Shown here: one piece after another, positions 60,318 to 64,000 of the stretch
Numbering within the stretch: position 1 is the stretch's first letter
Layout: each line of letters begins with the position of its first letter
Source of the DNA: Streptomyces sp. ML-6
GTDB taxonomy: Bacteria > Actinomycetota > Actinomycetes > Streptomycetales > Streptomycetaceae
NCBI RefSeq assembly: GCF_030116705.1
Contig: NZ_JAOTIK010000001.1
Location: 2,499,001-2,563,000 of the forward strand
DNA length: 64,000 nucleotides
Reading direction: 5' to 3'
The notes under the pieces: model-generated
What the model saw: only the letters and a program-made list of their open reading frames with translations
What the model was told of the DNA's origin: nothing
Database searches by the model: none
Program-made: the position numbers and the translations under genes

Positions 60318-61348
60318 GTGCGCCGACGCCCTTCGTACACGTGAACGCCGGACGAGGAACCGGGCTCGGCATCGGACTCGGCATCGGGCAGGACGCCGGG
60401 CGGGCGCATGCCCCGGTCCGGGCATTCGCTCGTCTCCCGCACCACGTAGTGCGGTCGGCGTTTCACCTCGGAATAGATGCGTCCCACGTATTCGCCGATG
60501 ACGCCCAGGGTCGCGAGCTGAATTCCGCCGAGTGCGACGACGGCGGTCAGCAGGGTCGTGTAACCGGGTACGGCGACGCCGTGCAGGGCGACGTCCACGA
60601 TGATCCACAGCGCGTATCCCAGGGCCGCCAGCGCGAGGGCGAGACCGGTGTGGATGGCCAGGCGCAGGGGGCGGTTGTTGAAGGAGACCAGCCCGCCGAT
60701 CCCGTAATCGATCAGATTCCGGCCGGCCCATTTCGAACGCCCCGCCGCGCGGCGGACGTTCCGGTAGGTGAAGGACGCGGTGTCGAATCCGATCCAGGAG
60801 AAGATCCCCTTGGAGAACCGGTCGGTCTCGGGCAGGGCGAGCACCGCGTCCACGGCCTTGCGCGACAGCAGTCTGAAGTCGCCCTCGCCGTCGACGACTT
60901 CGACGTCCATGCAGCGGCCCATGGCCCGGTAGCAGGCGGCGCTGAGGAGCGTGCGCAGGGCGCCCTCGCCGGTACGGTCCCGGCGCGCGACGACCTGGTC
61001 GTATCCGCTTTTCCTCAACTCCAGTATGCGGGGCAGCAGTTCGGGAGGGTGCTGGAGGTCGGCGTCCATCAGGACGACGACCTCGCCCCGGGACATCCGC
61101 AGCCCGGCGAGCATGGCGGCCTCCTTGCCGAAGTTGCGGCTGAAGGAGACGTAGCGGACCCGCCGGTCCTCGGCGGCGAGCGCATTGATCCGGGCTCCGG
61201 TGCGGTCGCCGCTGCCGTCGTCGACGTAGCAGATCTCGAAGGTGTGCCGTATCGGTTCGAGCACGGCGAGCAGCGCACGGTGGAATGCCTCGATCACCTC
61301 TTCCTCGTCGAAACAGGGGACGACGACCGAAACCTGACATGCTTTCAT
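60314..61348 (-). CDS. Family 2 glycosyltransferase (GtrB/DPM1-like) with two membrane helices
   Basis: The 344-aa protein has a GT-A fold ([57 protein letters not shown]) with the DxD-like motif, then two C-terminal helices ([20 protein letters not shown] and [20 protein letters not shown]). Such enzymes move a sugar from a nucleotide sugar to polyprenyl phosphate at the membrane. It is paired with the DUF6056 gene. Confidence 0.9.
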   Translation of the reverse strand: MKACQVSVVVPCFDEEEVIEAFHRALLAVLEPIRHTFEICYVDDGSGDRTGARINALAAEDRRVRYVSFSRNFGKEAAMLAGLRMSRGEVVVLMDADLQHPPELLPRILELRKSGYDQVVARRDRTGEGALRTLLSAACYRAMGRCMDVEVVDGEGDFRLLSRKAVDAVLALPETDRFSKGIFSWIGFDTASFTYRNVRRAAGRSKWAGRNLIDYGIGGLVSFNNRPLRLAIHTGLALALAALGYALWIIVDVALHGVAVPGYTTLLTAVVALGGIQLATLGVIGEYVGRIYSEVKRRPHYVVRETSECPDRGMRPPGVLPDAESDAEPGSSSGVHVYEGRRRT

Positions 61349-61513
61349 GTGAATTCCCCATCAGGCGTGGGCGAGACAACTCGAACCCTATGCCTGTGGA
61401 TCTTCGCGACACCCCGACCGAAGGGGACACGGCGGAGAAAAGGGGGAAGGAATTCAGCAGCCCCTCCGCCTTCCGCGTTAATTCATATGTTCAAGGCGCG
61501 GCCGGGAAAGCCC

Positions 61514-62122
61514 TCAGGCGCGCACCGCCGCCGCCTCGAAGGCGCCGCGCGCCAGCCGGTGCAGCAGTGCCGCCGTGTCCGCGCGGTCCGGCTGGGCGCC
61601 GGGGCGGCCCAGGTGCGGGGTCGAGTTCAGCAGGCCGAAGACGGCGTGGACGGCCGCGCGGGCCTCGTGCTCGGGCAGGTCCGGGTAGAGGTCGCGGACC
61701 ACCTCCACCCACACCTCGACGTACTGGCGCTGGAGCTGGCGGACCCGCTTGCGGTCGGCGTCCCGCAGCCGGTCCAGCTCCCGGTCGTGGAGGGTGATCA
61801 GGGGACGGTCGTCGAGGGCGAAGTCGATGTGGCCCGCGATGAGCGCGTCGAGCAGGGCCCGCGGGGAGCCGTTCTCGCCGGCCGCGTCCTCCGACACCCG
61901 CAGCCGCCCACCGGCCAGCAGCCGCTCGCTGATGCCGACCAGCAGCTCGGCGAGCATCGCGTCCTTGCCGGGGAAGTGGCGGTAGAGACCGGGGCCGCTG
62001 ATGCCGACGGCCGCGCCTATCTCGTCGACACCGACGCCGTGGAAGCCGCGCTCGGCAAAGAGGCGGGCGGCCTCCTTGAGGATCTGCTCGCGGCGGGTGG
62101 GGGCGTCCGTCCTGGTGGTCAT
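61514..62122 (-). CDS. TetR-family regulator of the carboxylase operon
   Basis: The 202-aa protein has a TetR DNA-binding domain (RREQILKEAARLFAERGFHG then VGVDEIGAAVGISGPGLYRH) and a helical ligand domain. It is divergent from an acyl-CoA carboxylase operon and three matching 16-base operators lie between them, one only 23 bases from its own start. It probably represses both and responds to an acyl-CoA. Confidence 0.9.
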   Translation of the reverse strand: MTTRTDAPTRREQILKEAARLFAERGFHGVGVDEIGAAVGISGPGLYRHFPGKDAMLAELLVGISERLLAGGRLRVSEDAAGENGSPRALLDALIAGHIDFALDDRPLITLHDRELDRLRDADRKRVRQLQRQYVEVWVEVVRDLYPDLPEHEARAAVHAVFGLLNSTPHLGRPGAQPDRADTAALLHRLARGAFEAAAVRA

Positions 62123-62144
62123 GGATTCGATTCTAGACAGTCGG

Positions 62145-62160
62145 GTTAGCGAACGTTAAC
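62145..62160. promoter_or_regulatory. TetR operator copy 1
   Basis: GTTAGCGAACGTTAAC has the palindrome GTTA-N8-TAAC. It is 23 bases upstream of the TetR gene start, fitting autoregulation. Confidence 0.75.
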
Positions 62161-62237
62161 CGAAGTACGAGGTGCCGACCCCGAGCCCCGTCCCGGACCC
62201 CGTCCCGGGGTGCCGGACCACAGCCCTGGACACGGCC

Positions 62238-62253
62238 GTTAGCGCTCGTTAAC
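62238..62253. promoter_or_regulatory. TetR operator copy 2
   Basis: GTTAGCGCTCGTTAAC differs from copy 1 at two central bases. It lies 60 bases before the carboxylase start. Confidence 0.75.
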
Positions 62254-62265
62254 CTTGGGGCAGAC

Positions 62266-62281
62266 GTTAACGGTCACTAAC
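62266..62281. promoter_or_regulatory. TetR operator copy 3
   Basis: GTTAACGGTCACTAAC keeps the GTTA-N8-TAAC frame. It is 28 bases from copy 2 and 32 bases before the carboxylase start, so repressor there would block transcription. Confidence 0.72.
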
Positions 62282-62312
62282 TACTGCGGTACGGGCAAGG
62301 GGGCTCGACACG

Positions 62313-63920
62313 ATGCAGCAGGCACCGGTGCTGACGAGCGCGGCCGATCCCGCCTCCGAGGCCTGGCAGGCCAACGAGGCGGCACATCACGCGCTCGCCG
62401 ACGAGCTGCGCTCGCGGCTCGCCACGGCCAGGCTGGGCGGGGGTGAGAGGTCCCGCGCCCGGCACGTGGCGCGCGGCAAGCTGCTGCCCAGGGACCGGGT
62501 GGACGCCCTGCTCGATCCGGGTTCCCCGTTCCTGGAGCTGGCCCCGCTGGCCGCCGAGGGGCTGTACGGGGGCGCCGCCCCGGCGGCCGGGGTGATCGCG
62601 GGCATCGGCCGGGTCAGCGGCCGGGAGTGCGTGATCGTCGCCAACGACGCGACCGTCAAGGGCGGCACCTACTACCCGATGACGGTGAAGAAGCACCTGC
62701 GCGCCCAGGAAGTGGCGCTGGAGAATCGTCTCCCCTGCCTGTACCTCGTGGACTCGGGCGGCGCGTTCCTGCCGATGCAGGACGAGGTCTTCCCCGACCG
62801 GGAGCACTTCGGCCGGATCTTCTACAACCAGGCCCGGATGTCGGGGGCCGGCATCCCGCAGATCGCCGCCGTGCTGGGCTCGTGCACGGCCGGCGGGGCG
62901 TACGTCCCCGCGATGAGCGACGAGGCCGTGATCGTACGGAACCAGGGCACGATCTTCCTGGGCGGGCCGCCGCTGGTGAAGGCCGCGACCGGCGAGGTCG
63001 TGACGGCCGAGGAGCTGGGCGGCGGCGAGGTCCACTCCCGTACGTCGGGGGTGACCGACCACCTCGCGGAGGACGACGCGCACGCGCTGCGCATCGTGCG
63101 GAACATCGTGGCGACCCTGCCGGACCGGGGCGCGCTGCCGTGGTCCGTGCGGCCCGTCGAGGAGCCGAAGGTCGACCCCGCGGGGCTGTACGGCGCCGTC
63201 CCGGTCGACTCGCGCACCCCGTACGACGTGCGCGAGGTGATCGCCCGGGTCGTGGACGGCTCGCGGTTCGCCGAGTTCAAGGCCGAGTACGGGACGACGC
63301 TGATCACCGGCTTCGCCCACATCCACGGCCACCCGGTGGGGATCGTCGCCAACAACGGCATCCTGTTCTCCGAGTCCGCCCAGAAGGGCGCCCACTTCAT
63401 CGAGCTGTGCGACCAGCGCGGCATCCCGCTGGTCTTCCTGCAGAACATCTCCGGCTTCATGGTGGGCCGGGACTACGAGGCGGGCGGCATCGCCAAGCAC
63501 GGCGCCAAGATGGTCACGGCGGTGGCCTGCACCCGCGTGCCGAAGCTGACCGTCGTGGTCGGCGGTTCGTACGGCGCGGGCAACTACTCCATGTGCGGCC
63601 GGGCCTACTCCCCCCGCTTCCTGTGGATGTGGCCCAACGCGAAGATCTCCGTCATGGGCGGCGAGCAGGCCGCCTCCGTCCTCGCGACGGTCAAGCGCGA
63701 CCAGTTGGGCGACGACTGGAGCGCGGCGGACGAGGAGGCGTTCAAGGCCCCGATCCGCGAGCAGTACGAGACCCAGGGCAACGCGTACTACGCCACGGCC
63801 CGGCTCTGGGACGACGGTGTGATCGACCCGATGGAGACCCGGCAGGTGCTGGGACTCGCCCTGACCGCGTGTGCCAACGCCCCGCTGGGTGAACCCGGCT
63901 TCGGCGTCTTCCGGATGTGA
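62313..63920 (+). CDS. Acyl-CoA carboxylase beta (carboxyltransferase) subunit, methylcrotonyl-CoA type
   Basis: The 535-aa protein matches carboxyltransferases: [60 protein letters not shown] and the C-terminal [20 protein letters not shown]. The [11 protein letters not shown] and [11 protein letters not shown] patterns favour methylcrotonyl-CoA carboxylase of leucine breakdown over acetyl/propionyl types. The biotin carboxylase gene starts 7 bases downstream. Confidence 0.9.
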   Translation: MQQAPVLTSAADPASEAWQANEAAHHALADELRSRLATARLGGGERSRARHVARGKLLPRDRVDALLDPGSPFLELAPLAAEGLYGGAAPAAGVIAGIGRVSGRECVIVANDATVKGGTYYPMTVKKHLRAQEVALENRLPCLYLVDSGGAFLPMQDEVFPDREHFGRIFYNQARMSGAGIPQIAAVLGSCTAGGAYVPAMSDEAVIVRNQGTIFLGGPPLVKAATGEVVTAEELGGGEVHSRTSGVTDHLAEDDAHALRIVRNIVATLPDRGALPWSVRPVEEPKVDPAGLYGAVPVDSRTPYDVREVIARVVDGSRFAEFKAEYGTTLITGFAHIHGHPVGIVANNGILFSESAQKGAHFIELCDQRGIPLVFLQNISGFMVGRDYEAGGIAKHGAKMVTAVACTRVPKLTVVVGGSYGAGNYSMCGRAYSPRFLWMWPNAKISVMGGEQAASVLATVKRDQLGDDWSAADEEAFKAPIREQYETQGNAYYATARLWDDGVIDPMETRQVLGLALTACANAPLGEPGFGVFRM

Positions 63921-63927
63921 GGAACAG

Positions 63928-64000
63928 ATGACGATGTTCGACACCGTTCTCGTCGCCAACCGCGGCGAGATCGCGGTACGGGTCATCCGCACGCTGCGGG
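63928..64000 (+). CDS. Acyl-CoA carboxylase alpha (biotin carboxylase) subunit, 5' end only
   Basis: The first 24 residues (MTMFDTVLVANRGEIAVRVI and onward) are the N-terminus of biotin carboxylases; VLVANRGEIA is the family hallmark. The gene runs off the right edge. It follows the beta subunit by 7 bases with GAGGAA before ATG, completing the TetR-controlled operon. Confidence 0.9.
   Translation, partial: MTMFDTVLVANRGEIAVRVIRTLR

Noticed and set aside
55000..64000. Mobile element or island boundary in the catabolic region
   Set aside because: Gene order, codon use and operator structure look like core Streptomyces metabolism with no repeats, integrase or tRNA.

Overview
The window is high-GC actinobacterial DNA, almost certainly from a Streptomyces chromosome. 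Evidence includes GTG starts and GGAGG ribosome sites, a SARP activator, Tat-type secreted enzymes, a XRE/TPR regulator with small Streptomyces-type companion genes, and two type I-E-like CRISPR arrays. I saw no tRNA, rRNA, IS element or cas effector gene set.

Region 1 (1-16.2 kb) is a regulator-rich RiPP locus. The tail of a LuxR regulator and a complete SARP/NB-ARC regulator precede a minus-strand class III lanthipeptide operon: a 51-aa precursor, an MFS exporter and the LanKC synthetase. Diverging from the precursor is a tightly coupled plus-strand operon: radical SAM/SPASM enzyme, haem-oxygenase-like metalloenzyme, a 66-aa small protein, a nucleotidyl cyclase/ATPase, a cytoplasmic subtilase and a GAF protein. 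A sugar isomerase-like gene follows. A lanthionine synthetase next to radical SAM and diiron-type enzymes suggests a multiply modified peptide, or two adjacent RiPP systems.

Region 2 (16.3-26.1 kb) is bounded by two CRISPR arrays (25 and 4 repeats) with homologous leaders. Between them lie a GNAT/XRE-TPR pair and a divergent chain of small genes, a broken EEP-fold gene, and a compact HhH-GPD glycosylase, B12-type radical SAM, thymidylate-kinase and NUDIX operon. This island is the most intriguing unexplained system: its content points to making, activating and policing an unusual nucleotide.

Region 3 (26.1-42.5 kb) is mostly ordinary: a zinc-ribbon protein, a duplicated Phd-like protein, EamA/LysR pair, a NagZ-type GH3 with a DasR-like site, an S37 peptidase, secreted proteins, a fused ABC exporter, a beta-lactamase-like hydrolase, a small protein resembling the C-terminus of Csd1/Cas8c, and an agmatinase/PucR pair.

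Region 4 (42.8-49.1 kb) is a polymorphic toxin operon: SseB-like protein, WXG-like partner, 1581-aa RHS toxin and a putative immunity gene in locally AT-richer DNA.

Region 5 (49.3-54.3 kb) is a compact class I lanthipeptide operon with a split dehydratase, a precursor with four perfectly paired Ser/Thr-Cys sets, and LanC, but no transporter or protease beside it.

Region 6 (55.0-64.0 kb) has a secreted I36-type inhibitor, acyl-CoA dehydrogenase and thioesterase, a membrane-glycan gene pair, and a TetR-controlled acyl-CoA carboxylase operon with three matching operators, running off the right edge.
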